Shown: positions 1 through 9,221, counted from the stretch's first letter. The stretch is 64,000 nucleotides of DNA from Terrabacter sp. Root85 (GCF_001429185.1 NZ_LMIW01000013.1:248202-312201), one strand, 5' to 3'. Notes: a model not told the origin generated them from the letters alone. A program made the numbers and translations.

Positions 1-1
1 C

Positions 2-184
2 GAGCTGCTCGGCACCCGTGGCACCGACCTGCGGCTCGCGGAGTCCTCGCGGCCCACCCGTGACGAGAAGCGCGAGGCCCAGAAGGACCGCTACGCCGCC
101 CGCGCGGCCACGCAGGAGGAGCTCGAGGCCGAGCGTCGCTCGGGCCTCTGGCACGTCGCCGCCGACGAGGGCGACGACGCCTGA
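2..184 (+). CDS. C-terminal end of an unidentified protein (5' end outside window)
   Basis: An open frame enters from the left edge and ends at TGA 182-184. The 60 visible residues are hydrophilic, rich in Arg, Glu and Ala, and end in an acidic tail (DEGDDA). No motif is visible that identifies the family. It runs in the same direction as the sensor kinase that follows after about 108 bp, but that kinase has its own leaderless promoter, so the two are probably separate transcription units. The frame is open to the window edge and its codons look like those of its neighbours, so it is likely the true 3' end of a gene; the function is unknown. Confidence 0.5.
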   Translation, partial: ELLGTRGTDLRLAESSRPTRDEKREAQKDRYAARAATQEELEAERRSGLWHVAADEGDDA

Positions 185-280
185 GTCCACTCTCGCCCCG
201 TCGCGGGGTGTCTTCCGCCGGGCGGTCGGGGTCGGTCCCGCGGGTCGCGAGGACGGCGCCCCCGGCGCGGGGTGACCGCC

Positions 281-286
281 TACAGT
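281..286 (+). promoter_or_regulatory. -10 hexamer TACAGT, leaderless promoter of the LytS-like kinase
   Basis: TACAGT ends 6 nt before ATG 293, the spacing expected for a leaderless actinobacterial mRNA. It lies inside the longer open frame that begins with GTG 272, which argues against that upstream start. Confidence 0.5.
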
Positions 287-292
287 GTCGGC

Positions 293-1417
293 ATGAGCTC
301 GTGGGGCGCGTTGCTGCGTCGCGGTCACCTCGGCACCGAGGCCGACCGGGCGACGTACCGCACCCTGCACACGGCTCTGCTGGCCTCGCCCCCGCTGCGG
401 ATGGGCCTGACGCCGGCGGCCGCCGAGCGCTCGCTCAAGCACCTCCGGTCGCTCCTCGGAGCACCGGCGGTCGCCATGACCGACACGAGCGCGTTGCTCG
501 CATGGGAGGGCGGTCGCTCGCACCACGCCCACCAGCCCGTCGTCATCTCCACGGGGACGCTCGGCCACGGCCGGACGACCGTCGTCGACGGTGCGGACGT
601 CGCGTGCGCCGAGCCCTCGTGCATCGTGCGCCAGGCGATCGTCGCGCCCCTCGACGTCGACGAGAAGGTCGTCGGGACGCTGCAGGTCTTCACCGGCCGT
701 GCCTCGGCGGGTCTCGTCCGGGCCACGAACGAGGTGGCGCGCTGGGTCTCCGGACAGCTCGAGCTGGCCGAGCTCGACGCCTCGCGGACCCGGCTCATGG
801 AGGCCGAGGTGCGCGCCCTCCGGGCGCAGATCAGCCCGCACTTCATCTACAACTCGCTGACCGCGATCGCGTCGTTCACGCGCACCGACCCCGAGCGGGC
901 CCGGGAGCTGCTCGTCGACCTCGCCGAGTTCACCCGCTACTCCTTCCGGCGGCACGGCGAGTTCACGACCCTGGCAGAGGAGCTGCGGTCCATCGAGGCC
1001 TACCTCGTCATCGAGAAGGCCCGTTTCGGTGACCGGCTCACCGTGACGGTCCGCGTCGCGCCCGAGGTGCTCCCCGTCGTCGTGCCGTTCCTCTGTCTCC
1101 AGCCACTCGTCGAGAACGCCGTGCAGCACGGCATCGAGGGCCGGGCAGGCAGCGGTGAGATCAGCATCCTCGCGCAGGACGCCGACCACGAGTGCGTCGT
1201 GACGATCGAGGACAACGGCGTCGGCGAGGACCCAGAGCGGGTGCGCCGGGTCCTCGCGGGCGACCCGGGCAGCGACTCCGTGGGCCTCGCCAACGTCGAC
1301 GAGCGCCTGCGCACCGCCTTCGGCGACGACTACGGTCTCGTCGTCGAGACGGCGCCCGGCGCCGGCACCAAGGTCGTCGTCCGGCTGCCGAAGTTTCGTC
1401 CGGGGGTGCACGTGTGA
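293..1417 (+). CDS. LytS/YpdA-type sensor histidine kinase (GAF-like N-terminus, soluble)
   Basis: Sensor kinase of the His_kinase/LytS class. The central helix carries the family motif QISPHFIYNSL with the phospho-acceptor His near residue 183, followed by an HATPase domain (LVENAVQHG and DNGVG). The first 150 residues have no membrane segments and look like a GAF-type sensor domain, unlike LytS proteins with a 5TM domain. The start at ATG 293 is chosen because TACAGT sits 6 nt upstream; GTG 272 would lie before the likely transcription start. The stop overlaps the start of the LytTR regulator gene by 4 nt (GTGA). Its place before two symporter genes resembles enterobacterial BtsS/YpdA systems that sense carboxylates, so acetate or pyruvate sensing is a reasonable inference. 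The ligand cannot be read from the sequence. Confidence 0.85.
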   Translation: MSSWGALLRRGHLGTEADRATYRTLHTALLASPPLRMGLTPAAAERSLKHLRSLLGAPAVAMTDTSALLAWEGGRSHHAHQPVVISTGTLGHGRTTVVDGADVACAEPSCIVRQAIVAPLDVDEKVVGTLQVFTGRASAGLVRATNEVARWVSGQLELAELDASRTRLMEAEVRALRAQISPHFIYNSLTAIASFTRTDPERARELLVDLAEFTRYSFRRHGEFTTLAEELRSIEAYLVIEKARFGDRLTVTVRVAPEVLPVVVPFLCLQPLVENAVQHGIEGRAGSGEISILAQDADHECVVTIEDNGVGEDPERVRRVLAGDPGSDSVGLANVDERLRTAFGDDYGLVVETAPGAGTKVVVRLPKFRPGVHV

Positions 1418-2187
1418 CCACGACCCCGGACACCGAGCTCGCGCCCCTGCTGCGGGTGCTGGCCGTCGACGACGAGGCACCCGCCCTCGACGAGCTCACG
1501 TGGATGCTCGGCCGCCACGAGTGCGTGCGCCAAGTCGTGCCGGCCGGGTCGGGGGAGGCGGCGCTGCGCGTGCTCCACGAAGGGCAGGTCGACGCGATCT
1601 TCATGGACGTGCAGATGCCGGGCCTCAACGGCCTCGACCTCGCGCGGGTGCTGTCGCGCTTCACGACCCAGCCCCCGATCGTCTTCGTCACCGCCCACGA
1701 GCAGCATGCGGTCGACGCGTTCGAGCTCAACGTCGTCGACTACGTCCTCAAGCCGGTGCGCGACGAGAGGCTCGACCAGGCGGTGCGCCGCGTCGTCCGG
1801 CAGATCCACGGGCGTGAGACGTCCGCGGCGACGGGCGACGAGACCATCGTCGTCGAGCTGGCCGGGGTGAGCCGGCTCGTGGCGCGTTCCGACGTCCTCT
1901 ACGTCGAGGCGCAGGGCGACTACGCCCGCCTGCACACGGCGAGCGAGAGCCACCTCGTCCGGGTGCCGCTCACCACCCTCGCCGACCAGTGGCGCGAGGC
2001 GGGGTTCGTCCGCATCCACCGGTCCTCGCTCGTCGCGCTCGGCCACATCACCGAGTGGCGCACCGAGGGCGGGCGCACGACCGTCGTCGTCGGTGGCCAC
2101 GAGCTCGTCGTGAGCCGGCGCCACACGCGTGCGCTGCGCGACCTGCTCGTGCGACGTGCCCAGCCGCTCGGGCGCGGTGGGTCATGA
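1414..2187 (+). CDS. LytTR-family response regulator
   Basis: Partner regulator of the upstream kinase. It has an N-terminal receiver domain (acidic DDE near residue 17, phospho-acceptor Asp in IFMDVQMPG, Thr in FVTAHE, Lys in VLKPV) and a C-terminal LytTR DNA-binding domain (residues about 145-250, with VARSDVLYVEAQGDYARLHT and the FVRIHRSSLV motif). The frame is open further upstream, but GTG 1414 overlaps the kinase stop by 4 nt and gives the usual length of about 257 residues. It is followed with another 4-nt overlap (ATGA) by a small membrane protein and then a symporter gene, so the likely targets are the adjacent transport genes. Confidence 0.88.
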   Translation: MTTTPDTELAPLLRVLAVDDEAPALDELTWMLGRHECVRQVVPAGSGEAALRVLHEGQVDAIFMDVQMPGLNGLDLARVLSRFTTQPPIVFVTAHEQHAVDAFELNVVDYVLKPVRDERLDQAVRRVVRQIHGRETSAATGDETIVVELAGVSRLVARSDVLYVEAQGDYARLHTASESHLVRVPLTTLADQWREAGFVRIHRSSLVALGHITEWRTEGGRTTVVVGGHELVVSRRHTRALRDLLVRRAQPLGRGGS

Positions 2188-2561
2188 CGCCCGAGGCCCC
2201 CCGAGCGCGGGTCCGCGTCACGAGCCCCCGCACGTCGGCCGCGCGCACCCGCAACGTCTCGATCGCATCCGAGATCGACGAGCAGACCCGGCTCGGCGAG
2301 GTCTACATCACCTCGCTCATGCGCAGCCAGCTCCGCCTCGCCCTCGGCGTCCTGCTCGTGCTCGCCTTGACGCTCGGGTTGCTGCCCCTGCTCTTCACGG
2401 CCGTCCCCGGCCTTGCCGGGATCGACCTGCTCGGGGTGCCGCTGCCGTGGATCCTGCTCACGGTCGTCGCGTTCGCCGAGATCATCGGCCTCGGCGCGTT
2501 CTACGTGCGGCGGTCCGAGCGCAACGAGGCCACGTTCAGCGACCTGCTCGACGGCCGGTGA
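2184..2561 (+). CDS. Small two-helix membrane protein of the symporter operon
   Basis: A 125-residue protein with about 60 charged N-terminal residues (IASEIDEQTRLGEVY is a recognisable amphipathic stretch) and two hydrophobic helices (LALGVLLVLALTLGLLPLLF and LPWILLTVVAFAEIIGLGAFY). ATG 2184 overlaps the regulator stop. It ends 16 bp before the symporter start, so it is co-transcribed and by position is the small partner of that transporter, parallel to the DUF485 protein that precedes the second symporter. It lacks a clear DUF485 signature. No catalytic motif is seen. Confidence 0.75.
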   Translation: MTPEAPRARVRVTSPRTSAARTRNVSIASEIDEQTRLGEVYITSLMRSQLRLALGVLLVLALTLGLLPLLFTAVPGLAGIDLLGVPLPWILLTVVAFAEIIGLGAFYVRRSERNEATFSDLLDGR

Positions 2562-2577
2562 CCCGGGTGCGTCACCG

Positions 2578-4209
2578 GTGAACAACGCCGCGAGCATCGT
2601 CGCCGTCGTCCTCGTCTCGATCGCGTCCCTCGCGGTCGGCGCGTTCGGGCTGCGGCTCTCGCGGACCATGAGCGACTTCTACGTCGCCTCCCGCGGCGTC
2701 AGCCCGGTGCTCAACGCCTCGGCCATCAGCGGTGAGTACCTCTCTGCCGCATCGTTCCTCGGGGTCGCCGGGCTCATCCTCGCGCGTGGCGTCGACATGC
2801 TCTGGCTGCCGATCGGCTGGACCGCGGGCTACCTCCTGCTGCTCGTGTTCGTCGCGGCGCCCCTGCGCCGGTCGGGGGCCTACACGCTGCCCGACTTCGC
2901 CCAGCTGCGCCTCGAGTCCGTCGTCGCCCGCCGGGCGTCGAGCCTGCTCGTCGTCGCGATCGGCCTGCTCTACCTCATCCCTCAGTTCCAGGGCGCGGGC
3001 CTGACGCTGCGCACCCTGACCGGGGCGCCGTCGTGGGTCGGGCAGCTCGCCGTCGCCGTCGTCGTCTGTCTCAACGTCCTCCCCGGCGGCATGCGGAGCG
3101 TCACCCTCGTGCAGGCCTTCCACTACTGGCTCAAGCTGCTCGCCCTGCTGACGCCCCTCTTCCTCCTGCTCGGCGCGGTCGGCGAACGCAGCGACGACCC
3201 CGCCGCCGGCGCGGTGTTCGTCACCGACTGGGTCGAGCCGCTCCAGGGTGACCACGCCCTCTACCTGACGTACTCCCTCGTCCTGGCGACCTTCTTCGGG
3301 ACGATGGGCCTTCCCCACGTCGTCGTCCGCTTCTACACCAACCCCGACGGCCGGGCCGCGCGGCGGACGACGCTCGCGGTCCTCGTGCTCCTCTCCGGCT
3401 TCTACCTGCTGCCCGTCGTCTACGGCGTCATCGGGCGCTACGTCGCCTCCGACCTCGTCGCCGCGGGCCGCGCCGACTCGGTCGTGCTCGAGCTGCCGAG
3501 CCGGCTCTTCGACGGCCCGGTCGCAGAGGGCCTCACCGCCGTCCTCGCCGCGGGGGCGTTCGCCGCGTTCCTGTCGACGTCGACCGGCCTCGTCGTGTCG
3601 GTCGCCGGCGTCGTGAGCCAGGACCTCGTGCGCTGGGGCGCCGGGCACCGCCAGGGCATCCGCACCTTCCGCCTGACGACGGTCGCGGTCGTGGCCGGCG
3701 CGCTCGTGCTCACCGTCGTCTCGGCCGGCGTCCCCGTGGCCCACGCGGTCGAGCTGACCTTCGCGGTGGCCGCGTCGACGTTCTGCCCGATGCTCCTCCT
3801 CGGGATCTGGTGGCGGGGGCTCACCTCGCGTGGGGCGATCTCGGGCCTCGTCGTCGGGGGCGCTCTCTCGATGGGAGCCGTCGTCACGACGACGTTCGGC
3901 ATCGCCACCGGTGGCTGGTTCGGCGTCGTCCTCACCCAGCCCGCGGCCGTCAGCGTGCCGTTGGCCTTCGCGACGATGGTGCTCGTGTCGCTGGCCACCC
4001 GATCAAGCACCCCGGAGCACGTCGCGCAGACGATGGTCCGGCTGCACGCCCCCGAGAACGTCGACCTCAACCGGGGCTCGTTCCACCCCGAGCGCTGGTA
4101 CCGGCGGCCGCCGACCGCGGAGGGGGCGTCCGACGGGACGCAGCACCCGGCATACGGCAGCACGGGGGAGACCGTTCGTCGCCCCGGGACGACCGCTCGT
4201 CGCAGCTGA
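2578..4209 (+). CDS. Sodium:solute symporter (SSS) family permease
   Basis: Multi-spanning permease of the SSS superfamily, 543 residues from GTG 2578 (16 bp after the small membrane gene; the open frame upstream is antisense noise). SSS hallmarks are ISGEYLSAASFLGVAG early, then GGMRSVTLVQAFHYWLK and LGTMGLPHVVVRFYTNP-like sequence mid-protein (here FFGTMGLPHVV). About 13 hydrophobic helices precede a hydrophilic tail. The closest style is the acetate/pyruvate branch (ActP, MctC). Its position directly behind a LytS/LytTR pair suggests the system regulates its uptake substrate, probably a short carboxylate; the substrate is inferred. Confidence 0.85.
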   Translation: MNNAASIVAVVLVSIASLAVGAFGLRLSRTMSDFYVASRGVSPVLNASAISGEYLSAASFLGVAGLILARGVDMLWLPIGWTAGYLLLLVFVAAPLRRSGAYTLPDFAQLRLESVVARRASSLLVVAIGLLYLIPQFQGAGLTLRTLTGAPSWVGQLAVAVVVCLNVLPGGMRSVTLVQAFHYWLKLLALLTPLFLLLGAVGERSDDPAAGAVFVTDWVEPLQGDHALYLTYSLVLATFFGTMGLPHVVVRFYTNPDGRAARRTTLAVLVLLSGFYLLPVVYGVIGRYVASDLVAAGRADSVVLELPSRLFDGPVAEGLTAVLAAGAFAAFLSTSTGLVVSVAGVVSQDLVRWGAGHRQGIRTFRLTTVAVVAGALVLTVVSAGVPVAHAVELTFAVAASTFCPMLLLGIWWRGLTSRGAISGLVVGGALSMGAVVTTTFGIATGGWFGVVLTQPAAVSVPLAFATMVLVSLATRSSTPEHVAQTMVRLHAPENVDLNRGSFHPERWYRRPPTAEGASDGTQHPAYGSTGETVRRPGTTARRS

Positions 4210-4435
4210 TCCCGCGCACGGCGAGCCGTCTGCGCCGCTGGGCGATGCCGCCCACGCTGCGCCTGCCGGGGCACGGCGCGGGCTCCTACCTTGGCTCTCG
4301 CCGGCCCTGTGCCGGCAGCGCGGAGCGACAGGGGCGTCGACGTCACCACGGGACCGTCCGGGGGGAGCGGCGGCGGCAGGACCGCGCTGAACGCCCAGCA
4401 CCCAGGCACGACCCAACCGCCCCGGAGGTGGCCAA

Positions 4436-4771
4436 GTGAGCAAAGAGGCTCCAGAGCGCGTGGTCGACGATCCCAACGTCGCCATGCAGAACTCGCCCGA
4501 GTTCGACCAGCTGCGCAGCAAGTTCCGCAGGTTCGTCTTCCCGCTGACCGCGTTGTTCCTCGCGTGGTACTTCCTCTACGTCCTGCTGTCCGTCTTCGCG
4601 AAGGACTTCATGGGGACGCGGGTCCTCGGCAACATCACGTGGGGCCTGATCCTCGGCCTCCTCCAGTTCGTCTCGACCTTCACGATCACGATGGTCTACG
4701 CCCGCTGGGCCGACCGCGTCTTCGATCCCGAGGCCGAAGCCCTCGCCCAGAAGATGGGAGTGCAGCAGTGA
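4436..4771 (+). CDS. DUF485 membrane protein (ActP partner)
   Basis: 111 residues with two hydrophobic helices (FVFPLTALFLAWYFLYVLLSVF and ILGLLQFVSTFTITMVYARWA), matching the DUF485 family (YjcH) that precedes actP in many bacteria. GTG 4436 has a good ribosome site, GGAGGTGG, about 6 nt upstream. The stop overlaps the actP start by 4 nt (GTGA), so the two are translationally coupled. The 226-bp gap before it (4210-4435) is long enough for its own promoter, which I could not place with certainty. Confidence 0.85.
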   Translation: MSKEAPERVVDDPNVAMQNSPEFDQLRSKFRRFVFPLTALFLAWYFLYVLLSVFAKDFMGTRVLGNITWGLILGLLQFVSTFTITMVYARWADRVFDPEAEALAQKMGVQQ

Positions 4772-6414
4772 GCGCGCTCCTCACCTCCGCCCCGTCCCTC
4801 GTCCCCGCGGCGACGACGGTCGGCAACCCGGCGATCAACATCGGCATCTTCGCCCTCTTCGTCGTCGTCACCCTCGCCATCGTCATCCGGGCGTCGCGCA
4901 ACAACCGCAGCGCCGCGGAGTACTACGCGGGTGGACGTGCCTTCACCGGCCGTCAGAACGGCATCGCCATCGCCGGTGACTACCTGTCGGCGGCCTCGTT
5001 CCTCGGCATCGCCGGCGCCATCGCCATCAACGGCTACGACGGGTTCCTCTACTCCATCGGCTTCCTCGTGGCGTGGCTCGTCGCCCTGCTGCTCGTGGCC
5101 GAGCTGCTCCGCAACGTCGGCAAGTACACGATGGCCGACGTGCTCAGCTTCCGGCTGCGCCAGCGCCCGGTCCGCATCGCCGCGGCCATCTCGACGCTCG
5201 TCGTGTCGTTCTTCTACCTGCTCGCCCAGATGGCGGGGGCCGGTGGCCTCGTGGCCCTCCTGCTCGGCATCGAAGGGGCGGTCGGCCAGCGGCTCGTCAT
5301 CGTCGTCGTCGGCATCCTCATGATCTTCTACGTCATCTTCGGCGGCATGAAGGGCACGACCTGGGTGCAGATCATCAAGGCCGTGCTGCTCATCATCGGC
5401 GCGGCGATCATGACGTTCTGGGTCCTCGCCAAGTTCGGCCTCAGCCTGTCGAACCTGCTCGGCGAGGCGACGGCCACGTCGCAGGAGGCCGGCGGCAAGG
5501 ACCTGCTCCAGCCGGGTCTGCAGTACAAGAACCCCGTCGACTTCATCTCCCTGTCGATGGCGCTCGTCCTCGGCACGGCCGGCCTGCCGCACGTCCTCAT
5601 GCGCTTCTACACGGTCCCGACCTCACGTGAGGCCCGTCGCTCCGTCGTCTGGGCGATCTGGCTCATCGGCATCTTCTACATCTTCACGCTCATCCTCGGC
5701 TTCGGGGCGGCCGACCTCGTCGGCGCCGCTGCCATCAAGGCCGCACCCGGTGGCGTCAACTCCGCCGCCCCGCTGCTCGCCTTCGAGCTCGGCGGCGAGA
5801 TCCTGCTCGGGATCATCTCGGCGGTCGCCTTCGCGACGATCCTCGCGGTCGTCGCCGGCCTGACCATCACCGCGAGCGCCTCCCTCTCGCACGACATCTA
5901 CAACACGGTCGTCAAGAAGGGCACCGCCACCCCCGAGGAGGAGGTCAAGGTCGCGCGCATCGCAGCGCTCGTCCTCGGCGCCATCGCCATCATCGGCGGC
6001 ATCTTCGCCCTCGGCCAGAACATCGCCTTCCTCGTGGCGCTGGCCTTCGCCATCGCCGCGAGCGCGAACCTGCCGACGATCCTCTACTCGCTCTTCTGGA
6101 AGCGGTTCAACACCAGGGGTGCGCTGTGGAGCATCTACGGCGGCCTCATCAGCGCCATCACGCTGATCATCTTCAGCCCGGTCGTCTCCGGCAAGCCGAT
6201 CGACCCGCTGACGAAGAAGAGCCCGTCGATGCTCCAGGGGGTCGACTTCCACTGGTTCCCGCTCGACAACCCGGGCATCATCTCGATCCCGCTCGGCTTC
6301 GTCCTCGGCTACATCGGGACCGTCACGAGCCGTGAGTACAACGCGGCGAAGTACGCCGAGATGGAGGTGCGCTCGCTCACCGGTCACGGCGCCGAGACCG
6401 CGACCCACCACTGA
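4768..6414 (+). CDS. actP: Cation/acetate symporter ActP
   Basis: 548-residue SSS permease with the ActP pattern: N-terminal NPAINIGIFALFVVVTLAIVI, then IAGDYLSAASFLGIAG, GGMKGTTWVQIIKAVLL, LGTAGLPHVLMRFYTVP, LSHDIYNTVV and FWKRFNTRGA. It couples acetate (or another short monocarboxylate) uptake to cation flow across the inner membrane. GTG 4768 is chosen because it overlaps the DUF485 stop; the open frame upstream to 4291 runs through the DUF485 gene in another frame. A 17-bp perfect hairpin follows the stop. Together with the upstream symporter and the LytS/LytTR system it forms a carboxylate-uptake region. Confidence 0.92.
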   Translation: MSALLTSAPSLVPAATTVGNPAINIGIFALFVVVTLAIVIRASRNNRSAAEYYAGGRAFTGRQNGIAIAGDYLSAASFLGIAGAIAINGYDGFLYSIGFLVAWLVALLLVAELLRNVGKYTMADVLSFRLRQRPVRIAAAISTLVVSFFYLLAQMAGAGGLVALLLGIEGAVGQRLVIVVVGILMIFYVIFGGMKGTTWVQIIKAVLLIIGAAIMTFWVLAKFGLSLSNLLGEATATSQEAGGKDLLQPGLQYKNPVDFISLSMALVLGTAGLPHVLMRFYTVPTSREARRSVVWAIWLIGIFYIFTLILGFGAADLVGAAAIKAAPGGVNSAAPLLAFELGGEILLGIISAVAFATILAVVAGLTITASASLSHDIYNTVVKKGTATPEEEVKVARIAALVLGAIAIIGGIFALGQNIAFLVALAFAIAASANLPTILYSLFWKRFNTRGALWSIYGGLISAITLIIFSPVVSGKPIDPLTKKSPSMLQGVDFHWFPLDNPGIISIPLGFVLGYIGTVTSREYNAAKYAEMEVRSLTGHGAETATHH

Positions 6415-6449
6415 GCCGACCGTCCCTCCGCGAGCTCGCGGGAGACGGG

Positions 6450-6486
6450 GAGTGGCCGCGCACGCCAGGGGCGTGCGCGGCCACTC
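6450..6486 (+). terminator. Long hairpin terminator after actP
   Basis: A perfect 17-bp inverted repeat (arms 6450-6466 and 6470-6486) with a 3-nt loop AGG, 36 bp after the actP stop. There is no U-tract, as is common for actinobacterial terminators. It could also stop transcripts arriving from proB on the other strand. Confidence 0.75.
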
Positions 6487-6663
6487 GCGCGTCCGGGGTG
6501 CGGCCACGGACAGGAGGGTTCGATGCCGCGCACGAGCGGACGCCTGCGCCACCGCGCGGATGGGCAGCCGACGGGTGGGGGCGTCCCCGGACCGTCGGCC
6601 GCGCCTGCACCGGCCGGCGCTACCGCTCGGGCGGACCGTGACGGAGCGCCTTGGTGCTCGTCG

Positions 6664-7776
6664 TCAGATGACGACGAGGTCGTCGCGGTGGATGACCTCC
6701 CGCTCGTACTCCGGGCCGAGCTCGCGGGCGAGCTCCCTCGTCGACCGTCCCAGCAAGGACGGGAGCTCGGACGAGCTGTAGTTGACGAGACCGCGGGCGA
6801 TCGCGGTGCCGTCGGGAGAGCACACGTCGACGGGGTCTCCGTCGTGGAAGGTGCCCTCGACGGCCGTGATGCCGGCGGGGAGCAGCGACTTCTTGCGCTG
6901 GACCAAGGCCGTGACGGCGCCGTCGTCGATGATGAGCCGCCCGCGCGCGGTCGTCGCGTGCTCGAGCCAGAGCCGTCTCGACCGTCCGCGGACTCCGATC
7001 GGCAGGAACAAGGTGCCGACGTCCTCGCCGGCGAGCACCTGGGTGACCCGGTCCGCGGCCGTGACCGTGGTGATCACGCCCGCGGCGGTCGCGATCCGGG
7101 CCGCCTCGATCTTCGTCGTCATGCCACCCGTCCCCACCTTCGAGCCGCTGCCCCCGATCTCGACGCCGACGAGGTCCTGCGGGCCGCGGACGACCGGGAT
7201 GCGCTGGGCCCCGGGGCGGCTCGGGGGCCCGTCGTAGAGGGCGTCGACGTCGGAGAGGAGCACGAGCGCGTCGGCGTCGATGAGATGGGCGACGAGGGCG
7301 GCGAGCCGGTCGTTGTCGCCGAAGCGGATCTCGCTCGTGGCGACGGTGTCGTTCTCGTTGACGATCGGCAGCACGCCGAGGTCGAGGAGCCGCTCGAGCG
7401 TGCGTCGGGCGTTCGCGTAGTGCGTACGTCGCGTGACGTCGTCGGCGGTGAGCAGCACCTGACCGACGGTGATGTCGTGTCCGGCGAACGCCTGCGTGTA
7501 GCCGGCGAGCAGGGCGCCCTGGCCGACCGAGGCGGCTGCCTGCTGGGTCGCGAGGTCACGGGGTCGGGCGCTCAGGCCGAGCGGGTGGATGCCGGCGGCG
7601 ATGGCACCGGAGCTGACGAGGACGATCTGGGTGCCGTCGAGGTGCTTGTGCGCCAAGGCGTTCGCCAGAGCCACGAGCCGGCCGTGGTCGATGCCGCCGT
7701 CGACGCCGGTCAGCGAGCTGGAGCCGACCTTGACGACGAGCCGTCGAGCGGTGCTGATGACGGAGTGGGGCGACAC
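6664..7776 (-). CDS. proB: Glutamate 5-kinase
   Basis: First enzyme of proline synthesis: ATP-dependent phosphorylation of glutamate to gamma-glutamyl phosphate. N-terminal amino-acid-kinase fold with RLVVKVGSSSLTG, VSSGAIAAG, NENDTVAT and LLSDVDALYDG, then a C-terminal PUA domain (RLIIDDGAVTALVQRKKSLLPAGI and FHDGDPVDV). It has 370 residues from GTG 7776, chosen because TAGAGT lies 7 nt upstream; an ATG at 7809 would lie beyond that promoter. It is divergent from proA, which encodes the next step, rather than in the common proB-proA order. Confidence 0.93.
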   Translation of the reverse strand: MSPHSVISTARRLVVKVGSSSLTGVDGGIDHGRLVALANALAHKHLDGTQIVLVSSGAIAAGIHPLGLSARPRDLATQQAAASVGQGALLAGYTQAFAGHDITVGQVLLTADDVTRRTHYANARRTLERLLDLGVLPIVNENDTVATSEIRFGDNDRLAALVAHLIDADALVLLSDVDALYDGPPSRPGAQRIPVVRGPQDLVGVEIGGSGSKVGTGGMTTKIEAARIATAAGVITTVTAADRVTQVLAGEDVGTLFLPIGVRGRSRRLWLEHATTARGRLIIDDGAVTALVQRKKSLLPAGITAVEGTFHDGDPVDVCSPDGTAIARGLVNYSSSELPSLLGRSTRELARELGPEYEREVIHRDDLVVI

Positions 7777-7783
7777 ACCTCGA

Positions 7784-7789
7784 ACTCTA
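7784..7789 (-). promoter_or_regulatory. -10 hexamer TAGAGT for leaderless proB
   Basis: Read on the minus strand, TAGAGT ends 7 nt before GTG 7776. It shares the 115-bp proB/proA divergent region with the proA promoter. Confidence 0.5.
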
Positions 7790-7879
7790 GTGACGGGCCG
7801 TGGGACCACGCAGGGCTGTCCGTCGCGGACCTCCGGTCCAGCCCCCGGAGACGGTCGGTCGTCCGGGTGCGCGACGACC

Positions 7880-7885
7880 TACGCT
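7880..7885 (+). promoter_or_regulatory. -10 hexamer TACGCT for leaderless proA
   Basis: TACGCT ends 6 nt before ATG 7892. It faces away from the proB promoter in the same intergenic region, so the two proline genes can be controlled from one short stretch. Confidence 0.5.
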
Positions 7886-7891
7886 TGAGGC

Positions 7892-9175
7892 ATGTCCCAG
7901 ACGATCGACCCCGCCGTCGTCGAGCACGTGACGGCCCTGGCGGAGCGCGCCCGCACCGCCTCACGACGGCTCGCCCTCATGTCCCGTGCCGAGAAGGACG
8001 CGGCCCTGCTGCTGCTCGCGGACGCCGTCGACGCCGCCGCACCCGCGGTCATCGAGGCCAACGCCGAGGACATCGAGCGTGGTCGAGCCACGGGGATGAG
8101 CGAGAGCCTCCAGGACCGGCTGCGCCTCGACGAGACCCGCGTGGCTGCCGTTGCCCAGGCACTGCGCGACGTCGCGGCCCTGCCCGACCCCGTCGGAGAG
8201 ATCGTCCGTGGGTCGACCCTCGCCAACGGGCTGCAGATCCGCCAGGTGCGCGTGCCGATGGGCGTCATCGGGATGATCTACGAGGCGCGGCCCAACGTCA
8301 CCGTCGACGCGGCCGGCCTCGCCCTCAAGTCCGGCAACGCGGTCCTCCTGCGCGGCGGGTCGGCCGCGGCGAGCAGCAACCACGCGCTCGTCGAGGCGAT
8401 GCGCGGATCGCTCGCCGAGCAGGGCCTCCCGGTCGACGCCGTGACCCTGCTCGAGGAGGGAGGCCGCGACGCGGCGCGGGCCCTCATGACGGCGCGCGGC
8501 CACGTCGACCTCGTCATCCCGCGCGGCGGGGCCGACCTCATCGAGACGGTGGTCCGCGAGTCGACGGTCCCCGTCATCGAGACCGGCGTCGGGGTGTGCC
8601 ACGTCTACGTCGATCGGGCCGCCGACCTCGACAAGGCCCGGGCCATCACGCTCAACGCCAAGACCCACCGCCCCAGCGTCTGCAACGCGGCCGAGTCGCT
8701 CCTCGTCCACCGTGACGTCGCCGACGACTTCCTGCCCAAGGCGCTCACCGACCTCGCGGGGGCCGGCGTGCGACTGCACGTGGCACCCGAGGTCACGCCG
8801 TACGCCGAGGCGGCCGGGGCGGCATACGCCATCGCGAGCGAGGCCGACTTCGGCACCGAGTGGCACGGCCTCGAGATGAGCGTGGCCGTCGTCGACGACC
8901 TCGACGAGGCGATGGACCGGATCCGTCGGTTCGGCACCGGACACACCGAGGCGATCGTCACGGAAGACCGGGCGGCGGCCCGGCGCTTCACCGCGGAGGT
9001 CGACGCGGCGGCGGTCATGGTCAACGCCAGTACCCGTTTCACCGACGGCGGGGAGTTCGGTTTCGGCGCCGAAATCGGCATCTCGACGCAGAAGCTGCAC
9101 GCCCGCGGGCCGATGGCCCTGCCCGAGCTGACGACGACGAAGTGGATCGTCGAGGGCGACGGCCACACGCGCTGA
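7892..9175 (+). CDS. proA: Gamma-glutamyl phosphate reductase
   Basis: NADPH-dependent reduction of gamma-glutamyl phosphate to glutamate semialdehyde, the second step of proline synthesis. 427 residues, normal for the family. Visible motifs include [29 protein letters not shown] in pieces, [43 protein letters not shown] (with the catalytic Cys) and [18 protein letters not shown] near the end. It starts at ATG 7892, 6 nt after a TACGCT box, and is divergent from proB. Confidence 0.94.
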   Translation: MSQTIDPAVVEHVTALAERARTASRRLALMSRAEKDAALLLLADAVDAAAPAVIEANAEDIERGRATGMSESLQDRLRLDETRVAAVAQALRDVAALPDPVGEIVRGSTLANGLQIRQVRVPMGVIGMIYEARPNVTVDAAGLALKSGNAVLLRGGSAAASSNHALVEAMRGSLAEQGLPVDAVTLLEEGGRDAARALMTARGHVDLVIPRGGADLIETVVRESTVPVIETGVGVCHVYVDRAADLDKARAITLNAKTHRPSVCNAAESLLVHRDVADDFLPKALTDLAGAGVRLHVAPEVTPYAEAAGAAYAIASEADFGTEWHGLEMSVAVVDDLDEAMDRIRRFGTGHTEAIVTEDRAAARRFTAEVDAAAVMVNASTRFTDGGEFGFGAEIGISTQKLHARGPMALPELTTTKWIVEGDGHTR

Positions 9176-9221
9176 CGGGTGCCGGCGCAGCCCCCGACCC
9201 CGGGTGGCATGATGGCGCACC

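Noticed and set aside
6523..8715. Long open frame of 730 codons on the plus strand across proB and proA
   Set aside because: It is antisense to proB and out of frame with proA; composition is Arg/Gly/Ala-rich with no domain. Such shadows are common at this GC content.
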